From assembly GCF_004348345.1 (NCBI RefSeq), contig NZ_SMJZ01000041.1, positions 1-48,712 on the forward strand: DNA of 48,712 nt, in the 5' to 3' direction. The notes below the pieces were generated by a model. That model searched no databases. It saw nothing but the letters and a program-made list of their open reading frames with translations, and was not told where the DNA came from. Source of the DNA: Nonomuraea longispora. Its GTDB lineage: Bacteria; Actinomycetota; Actinomycetes; Streptosporangiales; Streptosporangiaceae. The stretch's first letter is position 1, and the number at the start of each line of letters is the position of its first letter. Shown piece by piece: positions 15,850-23,962 of the stretch. A program made the translations under genes and the position numbers.

Positions 15850-16080
15850 TCAGCCCTGATGCGAACTTGTTCCGGCCTCCACGGGCGCCTCCGCGTGGCG
15901 CCGTGCGGGCAGCTCGATCACCTCGCACAACTCGGCCAGATCGACCAGCCTGGCCACCTGCGCGACCGACGTGCAGTCGGCGATCAAGCACCCGTGCCTG
16001 CGCACGCGTAGCACCTGCCGGCCGGCCCGGATGGCCGGCAGGACCTCGTAGCCGTCGAGGCCGACCCATCGCCTGTCCAT
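15850..16080 (-). CDS. Small hypothetical protein, 76 residues
   Basis: Starts MDRRWVGLDGYEVLPAIRAG and continues through RVRRHGCLIADCTSVAQVAR and LVDLAELCEVIELPARR. The pattern of short strands then a helix looks like a real folded domain, with two cysteines (CLIADC) that could pair. No family recognised. The Met is placed at 16080 because the four preceding codons (MCAA) add nothing and no ribosome site is clear. Confidence 0.5.
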   Translation of the reverse strand: MDRRWVGLDGYEVLPAIRAGRQVLRVRRHGCLIADCTSVAQVARLVDLAELCEVIELPARRHAEAPVEAGTSSHQG

Positions 16081-16149
16081 AGCGGCACACATTAGCCGTC
16101 GGGTCTCTCAATTTCCGGCCGCCACATGCGTTTCCGGCATACCGGATGG

Positions 16150-16695
16150 TCAGCGGGATCCCGTAGGTGGCGGGCGGTAGCGGTAGAAGCCGGCGAAATT
16201 CTTCTTCTCGGCGATGTCGTCGACGCGCACGATGGCCCCGGTCTCGGGCGCGTTCATCATCGTTCCATTACCCAGGTAGATGCCGACGTGATGGGTCTTG
16301 ACGGTCTTTTTGGTGATCTTGCCGAAGAACGCCAGATCCCCGGGCTTCGGGGACTTCACCCGGCGCATCCTGCGTACGTGCGCGTCGGTGTTGCCCGGTC
16401 CCAGCACGTCCCTGCCGTGCGCCAGCGCGTACACCCACCGGGTCAGCCCCGAGCAGTCGAGGCCGCGCGTCCTGGCCGCCGGGCACGGCTTGATCTTCCC
16501 TCGGTAACCCCGGCAGGTGCCCTTCGACGGTCCCGGCTCGCCGGCGTGGCCGCCGCCCCAGGCGTACGCGATGCCGTGCCGCTCGATCTCGTAGGCGAGC
16601 TGGACGATCCTGGGCGGGAGGGGCAGGCCGAGCGGCATCGAGGCCGTGGCGGTCAGCAGGATCAGCGCTGCCGCCACCGCTGACCGCCGCTTCAC
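16150..16695 (-). CDS. Secreted NlpC/P60-family peptidoglycan hydrolase
   Basis: A 181-residue protein with a signal peptide (KRRSAVAAALILLTATASM). The NlpC/P60 domain follows: YAWGGGHAGEPGPSKG, the catalytic Cys in GLDCSGLTRWV (Cys81), PGDLAFFGK, and the catalytic His in THHVGIYLGNG (about 135). Such enzymes cut peptide stems outside the membrane. The domain is complete with no wall-binding module. A GTG start with AAGGGG upstream. It follows the GH25 gene on the same strand, and the pair covers the peptide and glycan parts of peptidoglycan. Confidence 0.92.
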   Translation of the reverse strand: MKRRSAVAAALILLTATASMPLGLPLPPRIVQLAYEIERHGIAYAWGGGHAGEPGPSKGTCRGYRGKIKPCPAARTRGLDCSGLTRWVYALAHGRDVLGPGNTDAHVRRMRRVKSPKPGDLAFFGKITKKTVKTHHVGIYLGNGTMMNAPETGAIVRVDDIAEKKNFAGFYRYRPPPTGSR

Positions 16696-16736
16696 CCAAA
16701 CACCCCTTATAGCCGGGTCTTGGGATACATCCTGCC

Positions 16737-17741
16737 TTATCGGGCTTTAAGGGTGAGCTTCACCGAACCGACGGTGATGTTCATGCCGACCGTGCCCTTC
16801 GCCTTCCTGGGCTTGGTGGTGAACACGAACAGCACCTTCTTCGCCTTCGGCAGCTCCTTGACCCGGCACGTCACCGCCGTACCGCTGAACTTGCACGCCG
16901 GCGCCTCGACCACCCGCTGCCCGCCGAACGCGCGCCCGGACACCTTGATGTCCTTGACCGGGTAGGGGCCGGTGTTCGTCACGACCACCTTGTACGACGT
17001 CCTGCTCATGGTTTCGCCCGAGACCATCACCTCGGCCGGCGGGTTGGCCAGCGCCCTGAGCCGGGACTCGCTGCCGTTGAACGAGTTCTGGCCGCCGGCC
17101 AGCGTGCCCTTGTCCGCCGACTGCCAGAACGTGTGCCGCTTCCAGCCCTTCGGCAGCGACCCCGGATCGCTCCCCCAGCGGGCCAGCCAGAGGGGGTTGG
17201 ACGCGAACGCGGCCGAGTTCCCCGTACAGGTCCGCCACCAGCTCGTCGTGGTGTGGATGATGGCGTGCCGGCCAGACGCCCGGCGGTATTTGACCGTGAA
17301 TTCCTTGATCCAGGCGACCATGCCCTTCGTGGACAGGCCATAGCAGGAGTTCTTGCCGTTCTTGTCTTTGTACGGATTGTCCTCCAGGTGGAGGACTCCG
17401 GGGAGGGTTTGGCCGTCGCTGATCCAGTCGCCGCCATTTTGGAGGAAATAGTCGGCTTGTGCTCTCCCATCGGATTCATGAGGTTGCGCATAGTGATAGG
17501 CGCCGCGGTAGAGGCCCGCCTCCGCGGCACCGCCGAACTGTCCGTCGAAACGCGGGTTGCGGTAGTCGGCGCCCTCGGTGGCCTGCACGAACGCGAACTT
17601 CCCGCCGCCCAGGGCCACGTTCTCCCAGTCGACGTCACCGGTCCGGTCGCTGACGTCGACCCCACGGACTCCGCCGTCGGCCTCGGCGACTCCCGTCATC
17701 CCGGTCGCCGCGATCACCATGGACAACCACAGACGTTTCAC
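16737..17741 (-). CDS. Secreted GH25-family muramidase-like protein
   Basis: A 334-residue protein with a signal peptide (VKRLWLSMVIAATGMTGVAEA) and a GH25 domain: RGVDVSDRTGDVDWENV, FAFVQATEGADYRNPRF, YHYAQP, CYGLSTKGMVAWI, TTTSWWRTCTGN and LARWGSDPGSLPKGW. The usual catalytic DxE strand (LDIEYNP) reads LHLEDNPY: Glu120 is kept, but the Asp two residues before it is His118. A C-terminal beta domain of about 90 residues (VVVTNTGPYPVKDIKVSG) follows. GTG start at 17741 with AAGGA upstream; its first bases overlap the kinase remnant's stop. Reduced activity is possible. Confidence 0.88.
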   Translation of the reverse strand: MKRLWLSMVIAATGMTGVAEADGGVRGVDVSDRTGDVDWENVALGGGKFAFVQATEGADYRNPRFDGQFGGAAEAGLYRGAYHYAQPHESDGRAQADYFLQNGGDWISDGQTLPGVLHLEDNPYKDKNGKNSCYGLSTKGMVAWIKEFTVKYRRASGRHAIIHTTTSWWRTCTGNSAAFASNPLWLARWGSDPGSLPKGWKRHTFWQSADKGTLAGGQNSFNGSESRLRALANPPAEVMVSGETMSRTSYKVVVTNTGPYPVKDIKVSGRAFGGQRVVEAPACKFSGTAVTCRVKELPKAKKVLFVFTTKPRKAKGTVGMNITVGSVKLTLKAR

Positions 17742-18058
17742 GCCGGAGATCCTTGCGGAGCTGCACACAAATCCGCAAGTCGAGCTATATTCACGCTCTT
17801 TGACGTATCGACTGAATAGACCGGCCCCAGCGCGAGCGGCCGCGCCGCCGCCGACCATTCCCGCCACCGCTCGTCATCGACCTCGGCGTCCTGGTGGATC
17901 GAGTGCCGCGCGCGCCGCTCGTACCGGCTCCTCGCCAGCGTCTCCTTGAGGGCATCCTTGGAGAAGACCGGCAGCCCGAGTTCGCGGCCGAGCGCGCGGG
18001 CCAGTGTGGTCTTCCCCGCTCCCGGCAGCCCGTTCACCAGCACGGTGAGCCTGCGCAT
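17738..18058 (-). pseudogene. P-loop kinase remnant with internal deletion
   Basis: A 106-residue ORF. Residues 1-42 are a normal AAA-type small kinase N-terminus (MRRLTVLVNGLPGAGKTTLA, then GLPVFSKDALKETLA), with an intact Walker A GLPGAGKT. The next residues (RSRYERRARHSIHQDAEVDD, then PLALGPVYSVDTS) are the C-terminal end of the same family, which normally comes after about 80 more residues carrying the Walker B region and lid. The middle is gone while the frame is kept. It probably has no kinase activity. Confidence 0.72.
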
Positions 18059-18315
18059 GACCCGACATGCTGCCAGAAGCGGCGGCCGAGAGCCCTGTCG
18101 AAACAGATTTTCTCCAGCATCGGGATAACCGCACCTCAGAGCCCCGAAATCGGCTTCCGCGGGGTGTACGTCGACTACGTCGTTTCCGCAGGTCAGCGCC
18201 GTATGTGTACGTCATGTTCGCGTTTGCCAAAGAGGGTTTTCCTCCTCAGACTGGACTCATTCCCGACCCCCGCCCCGACCAGGGGTTTCTTTGCCATGCC
18301 CGGAGGAGACCGACC

Positions 18316-19257
18316 ATGATCCACGCCCGGGGCCTGACCCGAGAATTCAAGGTCAAGAAGGAGACCGTCACCGCCGTCGCCGGCATCGATCTCGATGTGG
18401 AGGCCGGCCAGCTCGTGGCGTTCCTCGGCCCCAACGGCGCAGGGAAGTCCACCACCCTGCGCATGCTCACCACCCTGCTTCCGCCCACCTCCGGCACCGC
18501 CACGGTGGCGGGCCACGACGTGGCCTCGCACCCGGCCGCCGTCCGCCTCCGCATCGGCTACGTCGGCCAGAAGAACAGCGCGGGCGAGAACTTCCTCGTC
18601 CGCGACGAACTCGTCACCCAGGGCCGCTGCTACGGCCTGAGCATCCGCGACGCCGCCGCCCGCGCGGACGAACTGCTGGACCTGCTCGACCTCCGTCCGC
18701 TGGCCAGACGCAAACCCGGCACCCTGTCCGGCGGCCAGCGCCGCCGCCTGGACATCGCTCTCGGTCTGATCCACCGCCCCGGCCTGCTCTTCCTGGACGA
18801 GCCCTCGACGGGCCTCGACCCGAAGAGCCGCGCCGACATCTGGCAGCACATCCTGCGGCTGCGGGAGACGTTCGGCACGACGCTCTTCCTCACCACGCAC
18901 TACCTGGAGGAGGCCGACAACATGGCCGAGCGCGTGGTGATCATCGACGGCGGGAGGATCATCGCGGACGGCACCGCCGAACGGCTCAAGAACGACCTCG
19001 CCGGCGACCACATCACCATCACCACCAGCACCGAGCGGGAGGCGCGGACGGCCGCCCGCATCGGCGACGGGACAGCGACCGGCACCACCGTACGTCTCCA
19101 GGTGCCCAACGCCGCCGCCGCGCTGCCCGACTATCTCCGCACCCTGGACGGCGCCGGCATCAAGGTCACCACCGCCGAGACCGCCCGCCCCACCCTTGAC
19201 GACGTGTTCCTCGCTCTTACCGGGAGAAGCCTCACCGATGACGACATTCCTGCGTGA
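18316..19257 (+). CDS. ABC transporter ATP-binding protein, DrrA type
   Basis: A 313-residue ATPase with Walker A GPNGAGKST, Q-loop in GYVGQKNSAGENF, signature LSGGQRRRLDIALGL, Walker B LLFLDEPSTGLDP and switch His in LTTHYLEEAD. The C-terminal extension ending TLDDVFLALTGRSL is typical of daunorubicin-resistance type exporters. GGAGGAG lies about eight bases before the ATG. The permease gene starts inside its last codons (20-bp overlap). A 257-bp gap upstream, divergent from the kinase remnant, should hold the promoter. Confidence 0.94.
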   Translation: MIHARGLTREFKVKKETVTAVAGIDLDVEAGQLVAFLGPNGAGKSTTLRMLTTLLPPTSGTATVAGHDVASHPAAVRLRIGYVGQKNSAGENFLVRDELVTQGRCYGLSIRDAAARADELLDLLDLRPLARRKPGTLSGGQRRRLDIALGLIHRPGLLFLDEPSTGLDPKSRADIWQHILRLRETFGTTLFLTTHYLEEADNMAERVVIIDGGRIIADGTAERLKNDLAGDHITITTSTEREARTAARIGDGTATGTTVRLQVPNAAAALPDYLRTLDGAGIKVTTAETARPTLDDVFLALTGRSLTDDDIPA

Positions 19258-19981
19258 CACCACCACCGTCTTCTCGCGCGAGGTCAAACCGTCCCTGCGC
19301 GAGCCCGTCGGGCTGCTCTTCGAGATGGGTCAGCCGCTGCTGTTCCTGTTCCTGTTCGGGTCGCTGCTGGACGGCACGGTCGGCTCGTCGTGGCAGTGGT
19401 TCGTGCCGGGCATCCTGGTCATGATGTGCCTGACCGGCCCGCTGGCCGCCGGCTACACGCTGCTGGTCGAGCTGATCGGCGGCTCGATGGAGCGCATGAT
19501 GGTCACCCCGCTCAACCGCACGGCGATGCTGGTCGGCAGGACCATGAAGGAGATGATCGTCCTGCTGGTCCAGGCGGTGCTGATCATCCTGCTGGCGCTG
19601 CCCCTGGGCTTCGAGCTCCATCCGGTGGGCGTGCTGACCGGCCTGGTGCAGCTGGTGATCTTCGGGGTGGGGCTGGGCTCCCTCTCGTTCGTCCTCGCCA
19701 TCAAGTCGGCGCCCGGCGGCACCCTGTTCTACATCGTCAGCCAGTCGATCATGTTCCCGCTGCTCCTGTGCTCGGGCGTGCTCCTCCCCCTGGACGCCGC
19801 CCCCGCCTGGCTGCAGACCATCGGGTACGCCAACCCCGTCACCTACGTCGTCGACGCCCAGCGCGCGCTGTTCGCCGGCGACCTCGCGAACCTGTCCGTC
19901 CTGTACGGCACCGCCGCCGCCTGCGCGGTGGCCGCCGTCGGCCTCTACCTGGGCAACCGGGCCATGCGGCGGGGCGTCTGA
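19238..19981 (+). CDS. ABC-2 type transporter permease, DrrB type
   Basis: A 247-residue membrane protein with six hydrophobic segments, among them [38 protein letters not shown] and [13 protein letters not shown]. The last carries the family's conserved region before the final extracellular loop ([16 protein letters not shown]). The ATG at 19238 overlaps the ATPase gene. It forms the pore with the upstream ATPase; drug or lipid export is the family role, and the substrate is unknown. Confidence 0.93.
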   Translation: MTTFLRDTTTVFSREVKPSLREPVGLLFEMGQPLLFLFLFGSLLDGTVGSSWQWFVPGILVMMCLTGPLAAGYTLLVELIGGSMERMMVTPLNRTAMLVGRTMKEMIVLLVQAVLIILLALPLGFELHPVGVLTGLVQLVIFGVGLGSLSFVLAIKSAPGGTLFYIVSQSIMFPLLLCSGVLLPLDAAPAWLQTIGYANPVTYVVDAQRALFAGDLANLSVLYGTAAACAVAAVGLYLGNRAMRRGV

Positions 19982-20000
19982 TCGCGGGCACGATGGAGGC

Positions 20001-20510
20001 ATGACTCACCTGGTCGTGACCGGCACGCTCTCCTACATCCCCGTGGCGCACCGCATGGACCTGATGCGGTGCGAGTCCGTCCCGCCGCTGGAGCAGACGA
20101 CGTGCGCGTTCGCGTTCGTGTCGGACCGTGCGGGCAGAACCCTCATGACGCGCGTGGACCGGCGCGGCTGGGACATCCCCGGCGGCCACCTCGAACCCGG
20201 CGAGACCGCGGTCGACGCCGCGGTCCGCGAGCTGTACGAGGAGACCGGCCTGCGCCTGCCCCCGTCCGCGCTGTCCGTCTTCGCCTGGGAACGCATCGAG
20301 CTGCTCGCCCCGGCGCCCGACGGCTACCGTTACCCGCCGCTGACGTACATGGTGATGTTCCGTGCCGCACTCCCGGCCCTGGGCTCCCCGACCCAGCCGC
20401 CCGCCGGGTCGGAGGCCACGGGGGCCGGGTGGCTGGAGGTCGAGGAGATCACCCGGGTGTGCGCCGGCCGGTCATGGCTGGCCCTGCTGGACACCGCGGG
20501 CCCGCTCTAG
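20001..20510 (+). CDS. Nudix hydrolase
   Basis: A 169-residue protein with a complete Nudix box: [15 protein letters not shown] followed by RELYEETGL, matching GX5EX7REUXEEXGU. The family hydrolyses nucleoside diphosphates linked to another group. About 50 residues precede the core and the substrate is not predictable. It starts 19 bases after the ABC permease and may be read from the same transcript. Confidence 0.93.
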   Translation: MTHLVVTGTLSYIPVAHRMDLMRCESVPPLEQTTCAFAFVSDRAGRTLMTRVDRRGWDIPGGHLEPGETAVDAAVRELYEETGLRLPPSALSVFAWERIELLAPAPDGYRYPPLTYMVMFRAALPALGSPTQPPAGSEATGAGWLEVEEITRVCAGRSWLALLDTAGPL

Positions 20511-20782
20511 GTCGGCGCTGCGGTAGAGCCGCTCGGGGATCCGCGCAAGCGTGGACGGGTGGCCTGCGGGCCGAGGCCGTACACCTTCTGGAAGCTCATG
20601 ATGAGGGGCGCCAGGTGTCCGGGGCGACGCGGTCGTCCGTACCGGCCATGCGGATCTCCTCGTGCACCCGGACCCGCGGTGCCGTCCTCGTTCATGGAGG
20701 AGATGGGGACCACGGGGGTGCCGAAGTGGAGGATGTTCGGCTCGATGCGGGTTTGCGTGTCGGTGACGGCGCGCACCACCAC
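20510..20782 (-). pseudogene. Flavin reductase-like gene, internally deleted and frameshifted
   Basis: The minus strand keeps both ends of a flavin reductase-like protein. The N-terminus reads TDTQTRIEPNILHFGTPVVP then ISSMNEDGTA. After the loss of roughly 110 codons the C-terminus resumes in another frame as VHEEIRMAGTDDRVAPDTWR, shifts to PLIMSFQKVYGLGPQAT, and shifts again to [18 protein letters not shown]. At least three frame changes are needed, so it is dead. The remaining bases to 20933 hold no other gene. Confidence 0.75.
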
Positions 20783-20933
20783 CTTTGCGGCGGATCGGGG
20801 ACGGCGCTGGCGGCCTTCGGACGTCTCGTGGAGGTCACGGCTCGGCTCGGCTCCCCGCGACGCTTGCCTCCGAGGGCGCGGGCGGCAAGGATCGTGAGCC
20901 CGCACCATCCGCCGGAGAAGGACTGCTTCCTCC

Positions 20934-21305
20934 ATGAAGATCCGCTACAACCCGCTGCTGGGCTGGACGTTCCTGATCCTGGGCTCGGTCCTGGTCCTCC
21001 TGCAGCTCTGGCTCTTCCTGCTCGGGACCTTCAGCCCGACGATCGTCGTCGGGCTGATCGTCGCCGGACTCGGCGTCATCTATCTGCGGCGGCCGTACTT
21101 CCGGGTCGAGCCCCAGGCCATCGTCCTCACCGCGCCGGTCGGGCCGGCCGAACGCAGGTTCCCCGTCAGCGCGGGCGGGAGCCCGCGCATGGAGGGCAAC
21201 CGCATCGTCATAGACGAGGCGGGCGCCGTCCGGAAGGTGCCCGTGCGCAAGGGGATGGCGCACCCGGCGGACTGGGCGGCGTACACCGGCACCCTTCCGC
21301 GCTGA
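20934..21305 (+). CDS. Small membrane protein, 123 residues
   Basis: Two hydrophobic segments near the N-terminus (LGWTFLILGSVLVLLQLWLF and TIVVGLIVAGLGVIYL) are followed by a 65-residue soluble beta-rich tail (FRVEPQAIVLTAPVGPAERR and GNRIVIDEAGAVRKVPV) that resembles a PH-like or STM3941-type domain. GGAGAAGGA precedes the ATG. It converges on the MarR gene with 13 bases between stops. Function unknown. Confidence 0.8.
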   Translation: MKIRYNPLLGWTFLILGSVLVLLQLWLFLLGTFSPTIVVGLIVAGLGVIYLRRPYFRVEPQAIVLTAPVGPAERRFPVSAGGSPRMEGNRIVIDEAGAVRKVPVRKGMAHPADWAAYTGTLPR

Positions 21306-21318
21306 GCGGGCACGCCCG

Positions 21319-21810
21319 TCATTGCCACGCGGGGTCCTGCGCCAGTTTCTCGGCGATGCGGTCGTGGAAGCTCTTGCGGGACAGGGCCTGCTCGATGTCG
21401 GTGACCACCTGGGTGAGCGGGTAGGGGATCTCGGCCTCGATGTCGGCGAGGGCCGCCTCGGTGGCCCGCCACTCCGACGCGAGGCGGCCGACGACCGCGC
21501 GGGCGTGGTCGGTGAGCGTGACCTTCTTGCTGCGCGCGTCCTCGCCGGTCACGGTCTGGACCCAACCTGCCTCGCGCATGGCGGCCACCTTCTGGCTGAG
21601 CGCCGAGTGGGTCCGTCCGACCGACTCGGCCAGTTCGGTGATGGTCATCGGGCCCAGGGCGTTGAGCCGGAGCAACTCCATCACGAAGCTCGGTTTGAGG
21701 CCGTCGATCTGTTTCTCGGAGTAGAGCCGGGCGATGTCGGCGTCCATCGACGCCTGCAGGGTCCGCAGCGGCCGCCAGAGGCTCTCGCTGGTGGGGTCGT
21801 CATCCGTCAT
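21319..21810 (-). CDS. MarR-family transcriptional regulator
   Basis: A 163-residue winged-helix regulator. The recognition region is PMTITELAESVGRTHSALSQ followed by the wing TVTGEDARSKKVTLTDHAR, with dimerisation helices at both ends. A 24-bp palindrome lies 12 bases upstream of its start (21822-21845), so it probably controls itself and perhaps the divergent AraC-type gene. No ligand can be inferred. Confidence 0.92.
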   Translation of the reverse strand: MTDDDPTSESLWRPLRTLQASMDADIARLYSEKQIDGLKPSFVMELLRLNALGPMTITELAESVGRTHSALSQKVAAMREAGWVQTVTGEDARSKKVTLTDHARAVVGRLASEWRATEAALADIEAEIPYPLTQVVTDIEQALSRKSFHDRIAEKLAQDPAWQ

Positions 21811-21821
21811 GAGGCCATTGT

Positions 21822-21845
21822 AACAGCACTTATATAAACCCTGTT
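21822..21845. promoter_or_regulatory. Palindromic operator upstream of marR-type gene
   Basis: AACAG-N4-TATATA-N4-CTGTT, symmetric about the AT-rich centre. It sits between the MarR and AraC-type genes, and the minus-strand hexamer TACAAT next to it could be the MarR gene's -10. AT-rich cores with such arms are typical of MarR operators. Confidence 0.6.
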
Positions 21846-21947
21846 GATTCTCGGCGGGATTCGCCGCCCGGAGCCCTGCACCTCCTGGGGAATCCGTGCC
21901 AGACTGCCTGCTCGGTGGTGCCTTTTCGGCAGAGGAGGAGGACCCGG

Positions 21948-22649
21948 ATGGGGTTGCACGTCGAGAGCCGGCCGTCCGATTCGCCGTACATCGAGCGGGT
22001 GTGGCGCAGCACCAGCCATGACGTCGCCCGCATGACGTCGATCGCGACCGCGCATCACGAGCTGGTGTTCTGGGAACACCGCGGCGAGGTCAGCGTGGCC
22101 GTCCGGGGGCCCGAGAGGTCGGCGAGCGCCGCCGGCGTGCCCGAGGACGCGACGTTCTTCGGGATCACCTTCTCGCTGGGCACGTCCATGCCCCACCTTC
22201 CCGGCCGCCTGCTCGTCGACGGGGCCGTGGAGATCCCCGGCGCGACGCGCAGGTCGTTCTGGCTGAAGGGCTCCACCTGGCGCCTGCCCGGCTACGACAA
22301 CGCCGAGGAGTTCGTACGGCGGATGGTGCGCGAGGCGGTGCTGGACCGCGACCCGATCGTCGCCACGGTGCTCCACGGCGCCACACCGGACGTGTCGGAA
22401 CGCACCGTCCAGCGGCGTTTCGTGGCGGCGACCGGCCTCACCCGGGGCGCCGTCCAGCGCATCGCCCGTGCCCGGCAGGCGGCGCTGCTGATCCAGGACG
22501 GCACGCCGGTCCACGACGTGATCCACCGGCTCGGTTACTTCGACCAGCCGCATCTGGCGCGGTCGCTGACCCGGTACGTCGGGCGGACCGCCACGCAGCT
22601 GAGCGTCCCGGCCCCGGACGAACCTCTGTCGCTTCTGTACAAGACGTGA
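21948..22649 (+). CDS. AraC-family transcriptional regulator
   Basis: A 233-residue protein with a C-terminal AraC double helix-turn-helix: VSERTVQRRFVAATGLTRGA, then IARARQAALLIQDGTPVHDV, then HRLGYFDQPHLARSLTRYVG. The N-terminal 130 residues look like a cupin-type sensor. AGAGGAGGAG precedes the ATG at 21948. The DHFR-fold gene follows 78 bases later on the same strand and is a likely target. Confidence 0.9.
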   Translation: MGLHVESRPSDSPYIERVWRSTSHDVARMTSIATAHHELVFWEHRGEVSVAVRGPERSASAAGVPEDATFFGITFSLGTSMPHLPGRLLVDGAVEIPGATRRSFWLKGSTWRLPGYDNAEEFVRRMVREAVLDRDPIVATVLHGATPDVSERTVQRRFVAATGLTRGAVQRIARARQAALLIQDGTPVHDVIHRLGYFDQPHLARSLTRYVGRTATQLSVPAPDEPLSLLYKT

Positions 22650-22727
22650 GAACTCCGCCCGCATACCGTTCACATCGACGCATTGAGCGACACCTTCTGA
22701 CAACTCCAACGGCTAGGGAGCCCAGCG

Positions 22728-23276
22728 ATGGCCAAGATCATTTCGAGCTTCTTCATCTCCCTCGACGGCGTGGTCGAGTCGCCGGACCAGTGGCACTTCC
22801 CGTACTGGAACGACGAGATGGGCGCCGTGGTCGAGGCGGGCATGCAGAGCGCGGCGGCGATGCTGATGGGCCGCAGACTGTACGACGAGTGGTCCACCTA
22901 CTGGACGTCGACGGACGCCGACCCGGAGGTGGCCGCCTTGCTCAACAACGCCCGCAAGTACGTCGTGTCCAACAGCCTGCAGAAGGCCGACTGGGGCAAC
23001 ACCACCATCGTCTCCGGTGACGTCGCGGCCGGGCTGCGCGAGATCAAGGAGGAGATCAGCGGCGGCGACGTCCAGATGTCCGGCTCGGCGACGACCGTAC
23101 GATGGCTGCTGGCCAACGGGCTGCTCGACGAGCTCAACCTGCTCGTCCACCCGATCGCCGTCGGCCACGGCCAGCGGTTGTTCGAGGACACCCCGACACA
23201 CCCGCTGAAGCTGGTCAGGTCGGAGACCTTCCGGACCGGCGTGCTGAACCTGGCGTACGTCCCCGACGCCGGCTGA
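22728..23276 (+). CDS. Dihydrofolate reductase-fold (RibD C-terminal) family protein
   Basis: A 182-residue protein with the RibD_C/DHFR fold: IISSFFISLDGVVESPDQW, then AMLMGRRLYDEW, KYVVSNSLQKADW, and a nucleotide-binding turn in VQMSGSATTVRWLLANGL. The C-terminus has LNLLVHPIAVGHGQRLFED. It is a putative NADPH-dependent reductase of unknown substrate. Paired with an AraC-type regulator upstream, a common arrangement for these proteins. A second member of the family is at 45823. Confidence 0.92.
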   Translation: MAKIISSFFISLDGVVESPDQWHFPYWNDEMGAVVEAGMQSAAAMLMGRRLYDEWSTYWTSTDADPEVAALLNNARKYVVSNSLQKADWGNTTIVSGDVAAGLREIKEEISGGDVQMSGSATTVRWLLANGLLDELNLLVHPIAVGHGQRLFEDTPTHPLKLVRSETFRTGVLNLAYVPDAG

Positions 23277-23282
23277 GCGGCC

Positions 23283-23897
23283 TCAGAGCAGCCGTCGCTG
23301 CACGACGTCGGCGATGACCGTGGTCACGACCTTCTCGACGGCGGCGGGGTCCGGCGGGGAGCCTTCCCTGCCGGCGTAGAGCAGGTGCGCGGCTCCGACG
23401 AGCGTGAGCGCGAGCGTGTCGACGTCGGCGTCCACCGCGATGCGGCCCATCTCGACCTCGGCGGCGAGGTAGGAGGCGATCATCGCGGTGGCCTCGGCCA
23501 GGAGCGGAACCCCCGCCGGCCGGGTCCGGCGCAGCCGGGCGCGCAGCTCGTCGCGGAAGGTGATGAGGCCGACGATGGCCACGGCGACCGACTCGAACAC
23601 GCCGGTCAGCGCCGCGGTGAGGTTGCCGGCGACGGTGCCGGTGCCGGTGCGGTCGAGCAGGGCGACGGCCTGGGCCTCGATCCGGCCGACGCGGTCGAGC
23701 ACGAGCTCGGCGAGGAAGGCGTCGAAGTCGGCGAAGTGCCGGTGCAGCACACCCTTGGCGCAGCCGGCCTCGCTGGTGACCGCCCGGCTGGTCAGCCCGC
23801 TGGGGCCGGCCCGGAGCAGGACCCGCTCGGCGGCGTTGAACAGCTGGTCGCGCACGTCGCGCAGGGCCACCCCAGTCGGCACCGTGCGTTCCTCCAT
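23283..23897 (-). CDS. TetR-family transcriptional regulator
   Basis: A 204-residue regulator with an N-terminal helix-turn-helix (LFNAAERVLLRAGPSGLTSR, then AGCAKGVLHRHFADFDAFLA) and a helical ligand domain. It is divergent from the methyltransferase gene with 57 bp between starts, where two near-identical palindromes lie. One of them covers the methyltransferase start codon, so repression of that gene is very likely. Confidence 0.93.
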   Translation of the reverse strand: MEERTVPTGVALRDVRDQLFNAAERVLLRAGPSGLTSRAVTSEAGCAKGVLHRHFADFDAFLAELVLDRVGRIEAQAVALLDRTGTGTVAGNLTAALTGVFESVAVAIVGLITFRDELRARLRRTRPAGVPLLAEATAMIASYLAAEVEMGRIAVDADVDTLALTLVGAAHLLYAGREGSPPDPAAVEKVVTTVIADVVQRRLL

Positions 23898-23927
23898 CAG
23901 CGTAACCGGACCTCCAGGCTAGCTGAG

Positions 23928-23941
23928 TGGGCATGCGCCCA
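23928..23941. promoter_or_regulatory. TetR operator, copy 1
   Basis: The perfect palindrome TGGGC-ATGC-GCCCA lies in the divergent promoter. Together with copy 2 it forms a direct repeat of period about 20 bp, each unit starting GAGTGGGCA. Confidence 0.7.
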
Positions 23942-23946
23942 TTAGA

Positions 23947-23962
23947 GTGGGCACATGCCCAC
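23947..23962. promoter_or_regulatory. TetR operator, copy 2, over the methyltransferase start codon
   Basis: The perfect palindrome GTGGGC-ACAT-GCCCAC. Its central bases contain the ATG (23955-23957) of the methyltransferase. A bound dimer would cover the start site, which suggests a leaderless transcript. Confidence 0.7.
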
